43,906 nt of DNA. Source: UBA2279 sp034399355. Its GTDB lineage: Bacteria > Actinomycetota > Coriobacteriia > Anaerosomatales > Anaerosomataceae. This document shows positions 35,930-43,906 of the stretch, in pieces. The number at the start of each line of letters is the position of its first letter. Position 1 is the stretch's first letter. A program made the translations under genes and the position numbers. The stretch covers positions 1 to 43,906 of the forward strand of contig JAXMMT010000007.1 of assembly GCA_034399355.1 (NCBI GenBank), read 5' to 3'. A model generated the notes under the pieces. It was not told the DNA's origin. It saw nothing but the letters and a program-made list of their open reading frames with translations, and made no database searches.

Positions 35930-37150
35930 CTACACCTTCTCCATAATGTGTTTGCCGAGAATGCCTGCTGGCCGGAACATGAGGATGACCATCAGCACCG
36001 CGAACGCGATGACTGGCTGCCATCTGGTGTCGATACGCGCCGAGCCGTTTATGAACAACACGACCGCGGTGACTGTCAGAAACACATTGCCCAGCATCAG
36101 CCGCACGGCATGCTTCGCGGAGACACTCAGCAGCGCATCCGTACGCTCAACCATGAGCGTCCTCACCGCGAGGTATGGAGCCAGCCGGTATACGTTCGCA
36201 ATGCTGCGCTCGTAGTGTGGAGTCCGCCGGTCCTCGGATATATGCTGGAGTCGCCTCTTTGGCGCAAGCACAAACTGAATATACAGCCCCATCAGCAGGC
36301 CAGCGACAACGAACCACGCGAGAAACCCAAGATCAACGCTGACGCCGTACGTTTCCGTCAGGCCTAGCACCAGCGCTCCCACAACAGCACCTGGAATGTT
36401 GCCGATACCGCCAAGAACAGCCGCCGTGAACGCCTTGAGGCCGTACAGGAAGCCCGCGTCGAACTTCAGCGAGCCGTAGTACATAACGACGAGCAGACCG
36501 CCTATGCCGGCCAATGCCGAACCGACAACGAACGTGAAGGCGATCGTCCGATTCGTCTCGATGCCCATCATCTCGGCAGCTTCCATGTCCTGCGACGTCG
36601 CACGCATGGCTTTGCCGATCCGTGTCGCCTTCACGAGATATGTCAGCCCCGCCATGATAACGAGTGACACCGCGATGATCACAAGCGCGAGAACGCGGAT
36701 GCGCGCACCCCCGATGCTGACCGACGCTGAGTTGATGCCGAGCGTCGGCATCGTTACGGGGGTGGGGCCGAAGATGATGATGATGAGCTGCTGGAGCACG
36801 ATTGAGACACCGATTGCAGAAAGCAGCGGCATGATCCGCGACCTGCCCCGCAAGGGTCGATAGGCCACCCGCTCGATCAGCAAGCCTAATGCCGCAGGCA
36901 CCGCTATCGAGAACACGAGGGCCAGCAACAAGCAACCGATGACCGCTCCGGTGGCCATTTGGTCGCTGACACCCAACGCAAACAGAGTAAACGCGGCCAC
37001 ATAGCCACCCACAGTGAACACCTCACCATGGGCGAAGTTGATGAATTCAAGTACGCCGTAGACCATCGTATAGCCGAGCGCCACCAGGGCGTAAATCATG
37101 CCCACTGTCAGACCACCCACCGTGACTGTGACTATGTGATCTAGGCTCAT
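35930..37150 (-). CDS. livH: Branched-chain amino-acid-type ABC transporter permease LivH with large insertion
   Basis: This 406-residue permease is about 100 residues longer than usual LivH proteins (about 290-310). The N-terminal 265 residues are typical: YALVALGYTMVYGVLEFINFAHGE, the RIGKAMRATSQDMEAAEMMGI loop, and FTAAVLGGIGNIPGAVVGAL. The expected end QPVIAFAVLMVILMFRPAGILG also appears, but only at about residue 378. Between them, about residues 270-375, lies an insertion with one or two extra hydrophobic segments (FLAWFVVAGLLMGLYIQFVL and NVFLTVTAVVLFI) and a basic polar stretch. The start ATG follows AAGGAG at good spacing. It is the second gene of the operon, after livJ and its hairpin. 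Confidence 0.9.
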   Translation of the reverse strand: MSLDHIVTVTVGGLTVGMIYALVALGYTMVYGVLEFINFAHGEVFTVGGYVAAFTLFALGVSDQMATGAVIGCLLLALVFSIAVPAALGLLIERVAYRPLRGRSRIMPLLSAIGVSIVLQQLIIIIFGPTPVTMPTLGINSASVSIGGARIRVLALVIIAVSLVIMAGLTYLVKATRIGKAMRATSQDMEAAEMMGIETNRTIAFTFVVGSALAGIGGLLVVMYYGSLKFDAGFLYGLKAFTAAVLGGIGNIPGAVVGALVLGLTETYGVSVDLGFLAWFVVAGLLMGLYIQFVLAPKRRLQHISEDRRTPHYERSIANVYRLAPYLAVRTLMVERTDALLSVSAKHAVRLMLGNVFLTVTAVVLFINGSARIDTRWQPVIAFAVLMVILMFRPAGILGKHIMEKV

Positions 37151-37239
37151 TCACTGGCTCCTTGGAGCACTATCGACTACAGGCCATACGAGGAGATAGC
37201 GTACCGCATTGTGCCGAATCTGCCATCTTCTCCAACGAA

Positions 37240-37272
37240 ATGGGAGACGCAGGGTTCGCCTGCGCCTCCCAT
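37240..37272 (-). terminator. Hairpin between livJ and livH (partial terminator or mRNA processing/stability element)
   Basis: Arms 37240-37253 and 37259-37272 pair over 14 bp with a five-base loop. In the minus-strand RNA the single non-Watson-Crick position is a G-U pair, while in plus-strand RNA it would be an A-C mismatch, so the structure is tuned for the liv transcript. It starts about 30 bases after the livJ stop and is followed by a short T-containing stretch (TTTCG). It can explain high binding-protein expression relative to the permeases. Confidence 0.7.
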
Positions 37273-37301
37273 TCGTAAACCGAATCACCAGTGTTGTAGT
37301 C

Positions 37302-38516
37302 CTACTTGTCGGCTATCCAAGCGCCATCTTTGATGACGTAGCGCGGAACGTTCTCCGGCGTAAGACCGGTCACAACGATGTCGCCCCTGGTAACCGCACC
37401 CTGGGTAGCGGAGGCGAACGTGAAGGTACCGGTCACGCCCTCATACTCCAGAGTCTGCAAGGCCTCGATGATCTTCTCGGTATCCGTGGAGCCAGCCTTC
37501 TTGATGGCAGCCACGAGTGCGCCGAGTGCGTCATAGTTGTTCTGGGCATAGGGACCAACTTCCTCGCCCGTCTTCTCCAGGTACTTGGCAGCAAAAGCCG
37601 TGTAGCCGGGCTGCTGGTCCTCCGGGAAACCACCGAACGTCGCGTAACATCCCTCGGCGTTGGCGGTACCGCCGGCCTCATTGATGAACTCCGCGGACTT
37701 GATGCCGTCACCACCCATGAACTGGACGTCACTCATGCCAGCTTCGACCATCTGCTTGCGCAGAAGGCCTGCCTCGGGGTGATAGCCCGTGAAGATAACT
37801 ACATCAGCGCCGAACTCCTTGATGTTGGCGACCTGTGCCGACAGGTCCTTGTCGCCTGACTGGCAGTTCTGGCGAAGTGTCTCGACGCCAGCAGCCTTGA
37901 GGCTGTTCTCCGTGACATCAGCAAGTCCGACAGCGTAGGCACCGTTGTCGTCCATCAGGACGACCTTCTTTGCGCCAAGCTCTTGCGCCCAGGCAGAGAG
38001 CGCCTCGCCCTGCACGCCATCATTCCAGCACGTACGATAGAACGTGTCGAAGTTGGTCTCGTTGGCCTTGGGGCCCGTGACCGAACCACTGATCTGCGGG
38101 ATGCGGTTCTCGGCGTAAATCGGCATCGCCGCGAGTGTGGCGCCTGTGGTCAGACCACCGATAACACCCACAACGCCTTCGTCGACCATCGTCTGCGCGA
38201 CGATGGCGGCCTCTGTGGGCTCAGCCTTGTCGTCGAGCACGACGAGCTCGATCTCATACGTGGTGTCACCGATGGTGAACCCGCTGAAGTCCTCAGCAGC
38301 GAGTTCGCACCCCATCTGAGCTGCGTACCCGTAGTCCGGCAGAGGACCCGTGAGTGCAGTCTCAACACCTATCTTGATGGTTTCCGTCTTGCTTACAGCC
38401 TCATCGCCGCTGTCCGTGGTACCCTCGTCCGTCTTGCATGCGGTAAGCGACATGCTTGCCACAACAAGAACAACGAGAAGCACGATGGCGAGCGTCTTGC
38501 GTACATTGAATCTCAT
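37302..38516 (-). CDS. livJ: Branched-chain amino-acid-type ABC transporter substrate-binding lipoprotein
   Basis: This 404-residue periplasmic-binding-fold (Leu/Ile/Val type) protein has a lipoprotein signal peptide (MRFNVRKTLAIVLLVVLVV... LTAC, lipid Cys27) and a mature two-lobed domain (KIGVETALTGPLPDYG, VGVIGGLTTGATLA, FYRTCWNDGVQGEA, VVLMDDNGAYAVG, VIFTGYHPEAG, AQNNYDALGALVAAI). It captures the ligand outside the membrane and delivers it to LivHM. The ligand may be a branched-chain amino acid, urea or another small molecule; sequence alone does not decide. AGGGAG lies upstream of the ATG, and a TAGAAT -10 box is at 38570-38575. Confidence 0.93.
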   Translation of the reverse strand: MRFNVRKTLAIVLLVVLVVASMSLTACKTDEGTTDSGDEAVSKTETIKIGVETALTGPLPDYGYAAQMGCELAAEDFSGFTIGDTTYEIELVVLDDKAEPTEAAIVAQTMVDEGVVGVIGGLTTGATLAAMPIYAENRIPQISGSVTGPKANETNFDTFYRTCWNDGVQGEALSAWAQELGAKKVVLMDDNGAYAVGLADVTENSLKAAGVETLRQNCQSGDKDLSAQVANIKEFGADVVIFTGYHPEAGLLRKQMVEAGMSDVQFMGGDGIKSAEFINEAGGTANAEGCYATFGGFPEDQQPGYTAFAAKYLEKTGEEVGPYAQNNYDALGALVAAIKKAGSTDTEKIIEALQTLEYEGVTGTFTFASATQGAVTRGDIVVTGLTPENVPRYVIKDGAWIADK

Positions 38517-38569
38517 CTTTCGCGCCAGCTCCCTTCTGCATCACACGAACGCATACACTGGTTTGCAGG

Positions 38570-38575
38570 ATTCTA
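38570..38575 (-). promoter_or_regulatory. Likely -10 box of the liv operon
   Basis: The minus strand reads TAGAAT (5/6 match), 53 bases before the livJ ATG, in the only AT-rich part of the gap. A weak CTGACG further upstream is not at ideal spacing for a -35. Confidence 0.4.
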
Positions 38576-38612
38576 CCACGAACATACATCATGTTTCGTC
38601 AGGAAATCGCTC

Positions 38613-39188
38613 CTACTCGTTCCAGCGGTCGTTCAGATCGAGGATGTGTGCGCTCGCCTCCAGGCAGCTGACGTGGTAGAACGCCTCTTCGAGCGTGGCG
38701 CCCTTCGCAAACGGGCCATGCGTGCGCAGGACCACGATTCTGCATTCGCGCAGTGCTGCCGAGAGAATCTCGGCCGCCTCGGGGGAAGCGATCGTCTGAG
38801 CGGCGGTGACGACAGGCACGTCGCCGAGGATGGCCTTCGACTCGCTGTCCAGCGGCACGATGACGTCGGAGACAAGCGAGCGGTGGATCGTGTGCACGGT
38901 GTGCGCGTGTACGATCGCAAACGCGTCCGTCGCGTGGTAGATGGCGCGATGCACCACGAGTTCTCGGCTACACCCCTCATCCTCCGGACACGCGTCGATT
39001 CCCGTCTCAACGATGTCGCCGCGCGTCAGGCGCCCGAGCATCGAGCCACTGCACGTGATAAGGATACGGTCTCCGAGGCGCACACTCATGTTGCCGCCAT
39101 GGCTCGAGATCGCACCTGTCAGGAACAGGTCCCGACCGGTATCGCAAAATGACGCAAACAGCTCCTCGGACATCAGATTCGTACGCAT
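38613..39188 (-). CDS. Class II aldolase/adducin family protein (fuculose/ribulose-phosphate aldolase-like)
   Basis: This 191-residue protein has the metal site of class II sugar-phosphate aldolases and epimerases: SHGGNMSVRLGDRILIT, the SRELVVHRAIY Glu, VHAHTVHT with two zinc His, and the third His in VLRTHGPFA. Members cleave fuculose-1-P or rhamnulose-1-P, or act on ribulose-5-P and methylthioribulose-1-P; the substrate here is not clear. It lies nine bases downstream of the PPi-phosphofructokinase, so it is probably co-transcribed. ATG 39188 follows GACGGGACGAC. Confidence 0.87.
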   Translation of the reverse strand: MRTNLMSEELFASFCDTGRDLFLTGAISSHGGNMSVRLGDRILITCSGSMLGRLTRGDIVETGIDACPEDEGCSRELVVHRAIYHATDAFAIVHAHTVHTIHRSLVSDVIVPLDSESKAILGDVPVVTAAQTIASPEAAEILSAALRECRIVVLRTHGPFAKGATLEEAFYHVSCLEASAHILDLNDRWNE

Positions 39189-39197
39189 GTCGTCCCG

Positions 39198-40448
39198 TCA
39201 GTCATTGCAGCCCGAACGTTTCTGTCCGTTCTGCTGATACTCAAGAGCGCGTGCGAGTTTGTAGAAGTCGGAATCGCACTCTATGAACCGGATACGCGTC
39301 TTGAGCGTGGCAGGATCTACCAGGTCGCCGAAGGGTACGTAGGTCAGCTCCATCTGGTTCTTCACCGAGACCATATGCCCGGTGAGACCCTCTGTGACCA
39401 TTGCCCTGTGTGCGCCGACGCCGAGCTGGCTGCCGAGCATCACGTCGAAGGCCACGGGCTCGGTGCAGCGGGTCTCGTAGCCGATCTGCTTGCTACGCAC
39501 GCGGATCCTCTCCCCCGTCCTGTCCTGATAGACCTGCTCCATCGCCGTGGCGAGCGACTCGCAGATCTTCACGGAGCCGAGAACCGGATTGCCGTGTTCG
39601 TCGGTGCCCATCTGCGGACATTGACCAGGCGGCAGATGCTCCGCAAGCCCTTCGGCCACGCAGATGATGCCGTACTCGCGTCTGTCTGCGGCTCGATTGA
39701 GCATCAGCTCAACCAGCTCATCGGCCCATGTATCCAGGTCGAAGACGCCATCGATGCAGTCCTCGACCGAGATCATGCGCGTCGCCTCTCCTGCAATCCC
39801 AGCGGCGTACGTCAGCCAGCCCGCCTTGCGCCCCATGACCTCGAGGATGTACCAGCTCTTCGTGGAACGCGCATCAGCCGAGAGGTTCTTGATCTCCTTC
39901 GCGGCGAAATCGGCCGCCGAGGTGAAGCCGAACGTCCAGTCGATCCCGTAGTAGTCGTTGTCAATAGTCTTGGGCAGATGGATGACCGAGATCGGCCGGA
40001 GACCTGGGACCACGTCTTGCATGCGCAGGATGTAGTTCGCGGTCTTCAGCGTGTCGTCACCACCGATGGAGACGAGCCCGTCGATGCCAAGGGACTCGAA
40101 GGCGCGGTAGACCGCCATGAGCTTCGCGTTCTTCGCAGGGTCGGCCAGGTCATCCAGAGTTGAGATGTGCTTACCGGGATTCGCGCGCGACGTACGCAGG
40201 ATGATGCTCTTGCGGTTACGGATGCCCGACACGTCGTCCACCGACAGGCACACGTAGTCCTCGCCCTCGACGAGGGGACGTTCCGGTGAGTACTTCTCGA
40301 GGTTCTCGTAGCCGTCGAGGAAACCCACAACCTGCACGCCGTCGTTGCGAAAGCTTAGAGTCGTTGCCGATATGACAGCGTTCGCAGCAGGCGCGGGACC
40401 GCCCGAGAAGAGCATGCCTACGCGCTTAATCGATCTCTCACTACTCAC
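39198..40448 (-). CDS. Pyrophosphate-dependent 6-phosphofructokinase
   Basis: This 416-residue PFK phosphorylates fructose-6-P. The residues that decide the donor point to pyrophosphate: GGDDT (Asp at about 132, where ATP enzymes have Gly) and PKTIDND (Lys at about 160, where ATP enzymes have Gly). Other family parts are FSGGPAPAANAVIS, VMGRKAGWLTYAAGIAGEA, IICVAEGLAEHLP and GYETRCTEP. PPi-PFK is reversible and saves ATP, useful for an energy-limited anaerobe. GTG 40448 is chosen because CAGGGGGTC precedes it. A longer reading would overlap the end of accA. Confidence 0.92.
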   Translation of the reverse strand: MSSERSIKRVGMLFSGGPAPAANAVISATTLSFRNDGVQVVGFLDGYENLEKYSPERPLVEGEDYVCLSVDDVSGIRNRKSIILRTSRANPGKHISTLDDLADPAKNAKLMAVYRAFESLGIDGLVSIGGDDTLKTANYILRMQDVVPGLRPISVIHLPKTIDNDYYGIDWTFGFTSAADFAAKEIKNLSADARSTKSWYILEVMGRKAGWLTYAAGIAGEATRMISVEDCIDGVFDLDTWADELVELMLNRAADRREYGIICVAEGLAEHLPPGQCPQMGTDEHGNPVLGSVKICESLATAMEQVYQDRTGERIRVRSKQIGYETRCTEPVAFDVMLGSQLGVGAHRAMVTEGLTGHMVSVKNQMELTYVPFGDLVDPATLKTRIRFIECDSDFYKLARALEYQQNGQKRSGCND

Positions 40449-40485
40449 AAAGACCCCCTGACTTCGAATACCCGGCTTCTGCACC

Positions 40486-41445
40486 TCACTGCTCGTTGTA
40501 GACCCCGATCGCCCCCAGCCGTCGGTAGCGCTCCTCCACAAGTTCGTCGAGTGGCATCTCGGTAAGCTGCCTCAGCGCTTCACTCACGACTCGCGCCACA
40601 CTCGCAAACACCGTCGCAGGCTCACGGTGTGCTCCCCCGCGCGGCTCCGGGACGATCTCGTCCGCGATGCCGAGCCGCAGTAGATCATCAGCGGTCATCG
40701 CAAGACACGGTGCGGCCTCGGGCGCGCGCGTCGCGTCCTTGAAGATGATCGAGGCGCACGCCTCTGGTGTGATGACCGAGTAGTACGCGTTCTCGAGCAT
40801 GATGAGGTGGTCGCCGAAGCCGATGGCGAGCGCGCCCCCGCTGCCGCCCTCCCCTATTCCGACCACCACTATCGGCGTACGCAAGGCGGCGAGCGTAGCC
40901 AGGTTCTCAGCTATCGCCCACGCCTGTCCACGCTGCTCAGCCTCAAGGCCAGGAAACGCACCCTGTGTGTCGATCAAGGTGACGATGGGCAGCCCGAACT
41001 TCTCGGCCAGCTTCATCGCCCGGCGTGCCTTGCGGAACCCTTCGGGATGCGGGCTGCCGAAGTTGCGCTTGATGTTCTCTTTGGTGTTCTTGCCCTTGCG
41101 GTGCCCGATCACCATGCAGCGCCGCCCGTCCAGTGTGGCGAGTGCCGTCATGATGGCTTCATCGTCTCCGAATGAACGGTCGCCGTGAAGCTCGACCACG
41201 TCCTCGAAAAGCGTCTCGACGTAATCCTGCGTCTTGGGACGCCCGGGGTGACGCGAGACCTGGACCTTCTCCCACGGCGAGAGAGCCGAGTAGAGCGTTT
41301 CGCGCAGCTTCTCGATCTCTGTTTCGAGGCCGGCGATCTCATCGGCAAGGTCAGGCGTCGCTGCGATGTCGAGGCGCTTGAGCTCTGCGAGCTTCTCCTC
41401 GAGTTCAACAAGCGGACGCTCGAACTCCATCACAAAGCGGGCCAT
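40486..41445 (-). CDS. accA: Acetyl-CoA carboxylase carboxyltransferase subunit alpha
   Basis: This 319-residue crotonase-fold subunit transfers the carboxyl group from biotin to acetyl-CoA to make malonyl-CoA. Family features include FERPLVELEEKLAEL, RHPGRPKTQDYVETLF, GRRCMVIGHRKGK, NFGSPHPEGFRKARRAM, TLIDTQGAFPGLEAEQRGQ, GEGGSGGALAIG and YSVITPEACASIIFKD. The ATG at 41445 shares one base with the accD stop (TGATG), so the pair is translationally coupled. A separate alpha subunit with AccD zinc finger is the four-component bacterial form, not the fused actinobacterial acyl-CoA carboxylase. Confidence 0.96.
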   Translation of the reverse strand: MARFVMEFERPLVELEEKLAELKRLDIAATPDLADEIAGLETEIEKLRETLYSALSPWEKVQVSRHPGRPKTQDYVETLFEDVVELHGDRSFGDDEAIMTALATLDGRRCMVIGHRKGKNTKENIKRNFGSPHPEGFRKARRAMKLAEKFGLPIVTLIDTQGAFPGLEAEQRGQAWAIAENLATLAALRTPIVVVGIGEGGSGGALAIGFGDHLIMLENAYYSVITPEACASIIFKDATRAPEAAPCLAMTADDLLRLGIADEIVPEPRGGAHREPATVFASVARVVSEALRQLTEMPLDELVEERYRRLGAIGVYNEQ

Positions 41446-42368
41446 CAGCGATCGCCCCCTTCGGCAGCGATGCCGCGTGCAACACTCTCGGTCGCATCCG
41501 CCACGCTGGAGCCGGCGAGATAGTCGAGCACGACGCCGATCCTCTCGCGAAGCTCGCTGCGTGGCACGACGGCATCCACCATGCCGCACTCCTCGAAATA
41601 CTCGGCGCTGCGGAAGTTCTTCGGCAGGCTCTGCCGTATCGTCTGCTCGATCACGCGCTGCCCAGCGAAGCCAATGAGTGCACCCGGCTCCGCGAAGATG
41701 ACGTCCGCCAGCGTGGCGAAGCTCGCCGTCACACCGCCCATCGTGGGGTTCGCAAGAACCGAGATGTACGGCAATCGTGCCCGAGCGAGGCGCTCAGCCT
41801 CCGCAGCGGTCTTTGCCATCTGCATGAGTGAGAGCATGCCTTCCTGCATGCGGGCGCCGCCGGAACGCGTTAGGATCACGACCGCGCGTCGCTCGTGTCC
41901 TGCGAGGCGGAACGCACGAGCGACCTTCTCGCCCAAAGCCGAGCCCATCGAGCCCGCGATGAAGCGGAAGTCCATCACTCCGAGAACCACCGGGTGTCCG
42001 CAGATGAGAGCGCGACCGGTGATAATGCCCTCAGGCAGACCAGAAGCCTCCCTGGCCTTGGCAAGACTCTCCGTGTACGGCTTAGCAGCATTGAAGCGCA
42101 GCGGGTCGACCGAGGTCAGCCCCGCCTCCGTCTCCTCGAACGTACCCTCGTCCACGAGCAAGGCTATGCGCCTGGGCGCATCGATGTCGAAATGGTGCCC
42201 ACAGTGCGGGCACACGTCTCCGACACGGTCCAGATCGCCCTTATAGAGCGTGTGCTTGCACGAGGGACACTTCACCCAAACGCCGTCGGGCAACTCTCCC
42301 GGTGCGCTGGCTGAGGTCGTCGTGTAGTTACGACCTTCCCGTGCCTTGAACCAATCATAGATCGGCAT
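41445..42368 (-). CDS. accD: Acetyl-CoA carboxylase carboxyltransferase subunit beta
   Basis: This 307-residue beta subunit has the N-terminal zinc ribbon CPSCKHTLY ... CPHCGHHF and the crotonase core GVMDFRFIAGSMGSALGEKVARA (split by family spacing), SGGARMQEGMLSLMQMAKT, LPYISVLANPTMGGVTASFA and GFAGQRVIEQTI. It forms the alpha2beta2 carboxyltransferase with AccA. The ATG follows GGGAGTTCC. It is downstream of the FBP aldolase gene, with a terminator between, so it likely starts its own transcript. Confidence 0.96.
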   Translation of the reverse strand: MPIYDWFKAREGRNYTTTSASAPGELPDGVWVKCPSCKHTLYKGDLDRVGDVCPHCGHHFDIDAPRRIALLVDEGTFEETEAGLTSVDPLRFNAAKPYTESLAKAREASGLPEGIITGRALICGHPVVLGVMDFRFIAGSMGSALGEKVARAFRLAGHERRAVVILTRSGGARMQEGMLSLMQMAKTAAEAERLARARLPYISVLANPTMGGVTASFATLADVIFAEPGALIGFAGQRVIEQTIRQSLPKNFRSAEYFEECGMVDAVVPRSELRERIGVVLDYLAGSSVADATESVARGIAAEGGDR

Positions 42369-42411
42369 GGAACTCCCATGTCTTCGCGGGCAGTGTCAGG
42401 TGTATAGGATA

Positions 42412-42442
42412 ACGCGGCATCGCTACAGGAGCGATGCCGCGT
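42412..42442 (-). terminator. Terminator hairpin downstream of the FBP aldolase gene
   Basis: Perfect 13-bp arms 42412-42424 and 42430-42442 surround a five-base loop (ACAGG). On the minus strand the hairpin starts 25 bases after the aldolase stop and is followed by TATCCTATAC. That stretch is not a classical T run and may include the -10 region of accD. Confidence 0.75.
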
Positions 42443-42467
42443 CAACCAAATGGTCAAGAAACGGCGT

Positions 42468-43427
42468 CTAGACCGTGAAGTCCTTTTCTCCGTTGAAGAC
42501 TGCGAGTGCGTCTTCGACACTCCAGTCTGCAAGCGTGATGGCACTGATTGCTTTCGTCAGTCGGACGGCCTCTCCGAGCGAACGTTGGTGGATATTGCGC
42601 CCGGTCGCATTGCCCGACGCTCCACCAACCTGAATCTGTTCCCTCAGCTGGGTGAGGAACGTGTCCGCGGCGACAGTGGAGCCACCCGCGCAAACGAGTC
42701 CGGTGCGCCCTGCAGCCTTGGAGGCTTCGACGAGCTTCTCGGCCGAGGTCTGCGCGTCGTCGCCCTTCGGCGGGTTCACCTTCACGAAATCCGCGCCGAG
42801 GCAGAGCGCAGTGCCCGCAGCGCCAGCGATGAGGTGCGCGTCCTTCTCATCTTTGACCGCCTTGCCGCGTGGGTAGATCCAGAGCACCACGAGCAGACCC
42901 ATGGAGTGCGCGTCTGCAATGAGCTGTCCGGCCTCCATCAGCATCTGCGACTCATACTCGCTACCGAGGTAGATCGTGTAGCCCACGCTTACGACGTTAA
43001 CACCGTTGTCACGCAGGTCGAGAACGGTCTGGATGTCGTACAGCTGTGGGCTGTAAGGGTCGTCCTGATGCTTTGCGGGATCGCTCGCAGACGTCTTGAT
43101 CAGGTGTGTCTTGGAGTTCATCTTCACCAGGTAGTTGATTCCCGGGTAGTCGAGAGCGTACTGGGCGATCAGGCCGCGCTGACCCGCGAGCACGCCGCAA
43201 ACGCCCTGCGATCCGATGCGAAACAGGTGCTCGGGCTCATTGTCCTCGGCGGAGATGCGCTCACCAAAGAAGTCGTCGTTGAGATGCTCTACCTTCTGGT
43301 CGCAGGCGAACAACATCAGCCTGCCGGTGCCGTGAGTTGCCGCCATGTAGTTGTCGATGTAGGTCTCGCGCGCCTCTGCGGGCACGTCGGCCGGCACGCG
43401 GACCTGTTCCCGGATGATGCTCGGCAT
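42468..43427 (-). CDS. Class I fructose-bisphosphate aldolase (DhnA/FbaB-like)
   Basis: This 319-residue TIM barrel is of the DhnA/archaeal class I aldolase family. The Schiff-base Lys is Lys216 in GADFVKVNPPKG. FACDQKVEHLN near residue 40 and the phosphate-binding ends VCAGGSTVAA and GASGNATGRNIHQR are also typical. It splits or joins fructose-1,6-bisphosphate and works with the nearby PPi-PFK in glycolysis or gluconeogenesis. A different aldol substrate of this family cannot be excluded. GAGGAGGGACT precedes ATG 43427. Its own terminator is at 42412-42442. Confidence 0.88.
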   Translation of the reverse strand: MPSIIREQVRVPADVPAEARETYIDNYMAATHGTGRLMLFACDQKVEHLNDDFFGERISAEDNEPEHLFRIGSQGVCGVLAGQRGLIAQYALDYPGINYLVKMNSKTHLIKTSASDPAKHQDDPYSPQLYDIQTVLDLRDNGVNVVSVGYTIYLGSEYESQMLMEAGQLIADAHSMGLLVVLWIYPRGKAVKDEKDAHLIAGAAGTALCLGADFVKVNPPKGDDAQTSAEKLVEASKAAGRTGLVCAGGSTVAADTFLTQLREQIQVGGASGNATGRNIHQRSLGEAVRLTKAISAITLADWSVEDALAVFNGEKDFTV

Positions 43428-43493
43428 AGTCCCTCCTCAGTCGGACACAGTCGTTTGCGCACCGACTACGTTAGGCCAATGCCGGTCAACGCG

Positions 43494-43906
43494 CTACTCC
43501 AGTGCCGCCATCACCTGGTCTCTGACGGCCTGACTGACCGCCCCGGTCCCGCCGAGGAACTTCACTTCGTTGATCGAGGCCTTGTTCGCCTGGAGCACCG
43601 CTTTCGGCTCTAGCGAGAGCACGAAGGGGTTCGTCAGCAGCATGACCGAACCGTCACGGCCCTGCAGCACGCCGCCGGAGAGCGCGTCGGGGAAGTTGGT
43701 GCCGGTGGCGAAGGCCAGGCTGTCCCAGGAAAGCCCGCAGTGATCGATCCCGTGGGTGGCGATCACGACGGCGGTAGCGTAGCGGTTGACGCCGGCGAGA
43801 CGCTCCACGGCCAGGTCGCCGAAGGTCACCTTGAGGTCATCCTCGACGGCCTTGGATACGGCTCCCGTCCCGCCCAGTATGAGGACGGAGTCAGTGTCTA
43901 CGTGCA
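43494..43906 (-). CDS. Cell-wall-binding repeat 2 protein, C-terminal part (5' end outside window)
   Basis: The frame is open from the window edge to the stop at 43494. It shows two cell-wall-binding repeat 2 units. One is SVLILGGTGAVSKAVEDDL with ERLAGVNRYATAVVIA. The other is a full following unit with SLAFATGTNFPDALSGGVL, MLLTNPFVLS and VKFLGGTGAVSQAVRDQV. Such repeats anchor surface proteins to wall polymers in actinobacteria and firmicutes. The stop comes right after a repeat, so the anchor is C-terminal. The catalytic or adhesive part would lie upstream, beyond the window. Confidence 0.85.
   Translation of the reverse strand, partial: HVDTDSVLILGGTGAVSKAVEDDLKVTFGDLAVERLAGVNRYATAVVIATHGIDHCGLSWDSLAFATGTNFPDALSGGVLQGRDGSVMLLTNPFVLSLEPKAVLQANKASINEVKFLGGTGAVSQAVRDQVMAALE

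Overview
The window is a high-GC bacterial chromosome segment with many GTG starts and tight 1-4 base gene overlaps. The order polA - rpsA - coaE - (lytic transglycosylase) - uvrB on one strand is the classic actinobacterial arrangement. Together with a Wood-Ljungdahl operon, cell-wall-binding repeat 2 sequences and a PPi-type phosphofructokinase, it suggests an anaerobic, probably acetogenic or CO2-fixing actinobacterium, plausibly an uncultured Coriobacteriia-type lineage (inference). There is no phage, transposon or CRISPR.

Layout. (1) 1-11512, plus strand: one long Wood-Ljungdahl/formate operon. It holds the end of acsC, a GltD-type flavoprotein fused to ferredoxin and MvhD-like domains, metV, metF, cooC, acsE, NuoE- and NuoF-like NADH-module subunits, a CBS-pair protein, and a formate dehydrogenase whose active-site residue is selenocysteine (in-frame TGA plus a textbook SECIS). 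Together these cover CO2 to formate, methylene-THF to methyl-THF, methyl transfer to the corrinoid protein, and CODH nickel maturation. (2) 11513-16340: acetyl-CoA synthetase, larE, a UbiB/ABC1 kinase and a small coiled-coil protein. (3) 16394-20645, minus strand: an ABC-2 exporter, then a Zn/Cd-type P1B ATPase. The ATPase is read as two open frames only because a TGA sits exactly at the first Cys of its GLDCxxC metal site. A SECIS-like hairpin follows, so I call it a selenoprotein. (4) 20790-22168: two paralogous anchored extracytoplasmic proteins of unknown function. (5) 22176-29759, minus: uvrB, lytic transglycosylase, coaE, rpsA (with a repetitive acidic tail) and polA. (6) 29788-33251, plus: a methyltransferase, two membrane proteins, tRNA-Leu(CAA) and adenine deaminase. 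(7) 33276-38516, minus: livFGMHJ branched-chain amino-acid-type ABC transporter with an unusual LivH insertion and a strong hairpin after livJ. (8) 38613-43427, minus: class II aldolase family protein, PPi-phosphofructokinase, accA, accD and a class I FBP aldolase. (9) The window ends inside a gene with cell-wall-binding repeats.

The two most noteworthy points are the predicted UxxC heavy-metal-binding selenoprotein ATPase and the GltD/ferredoxin/MvhD-like fusion located directly upstream of metVF. The fusion could be a single-polypeptide electron-input module for methylene-THF reductase. No stretch above 300 bases lacks a gene; the largest gap (11513-11696) is described as a feature.
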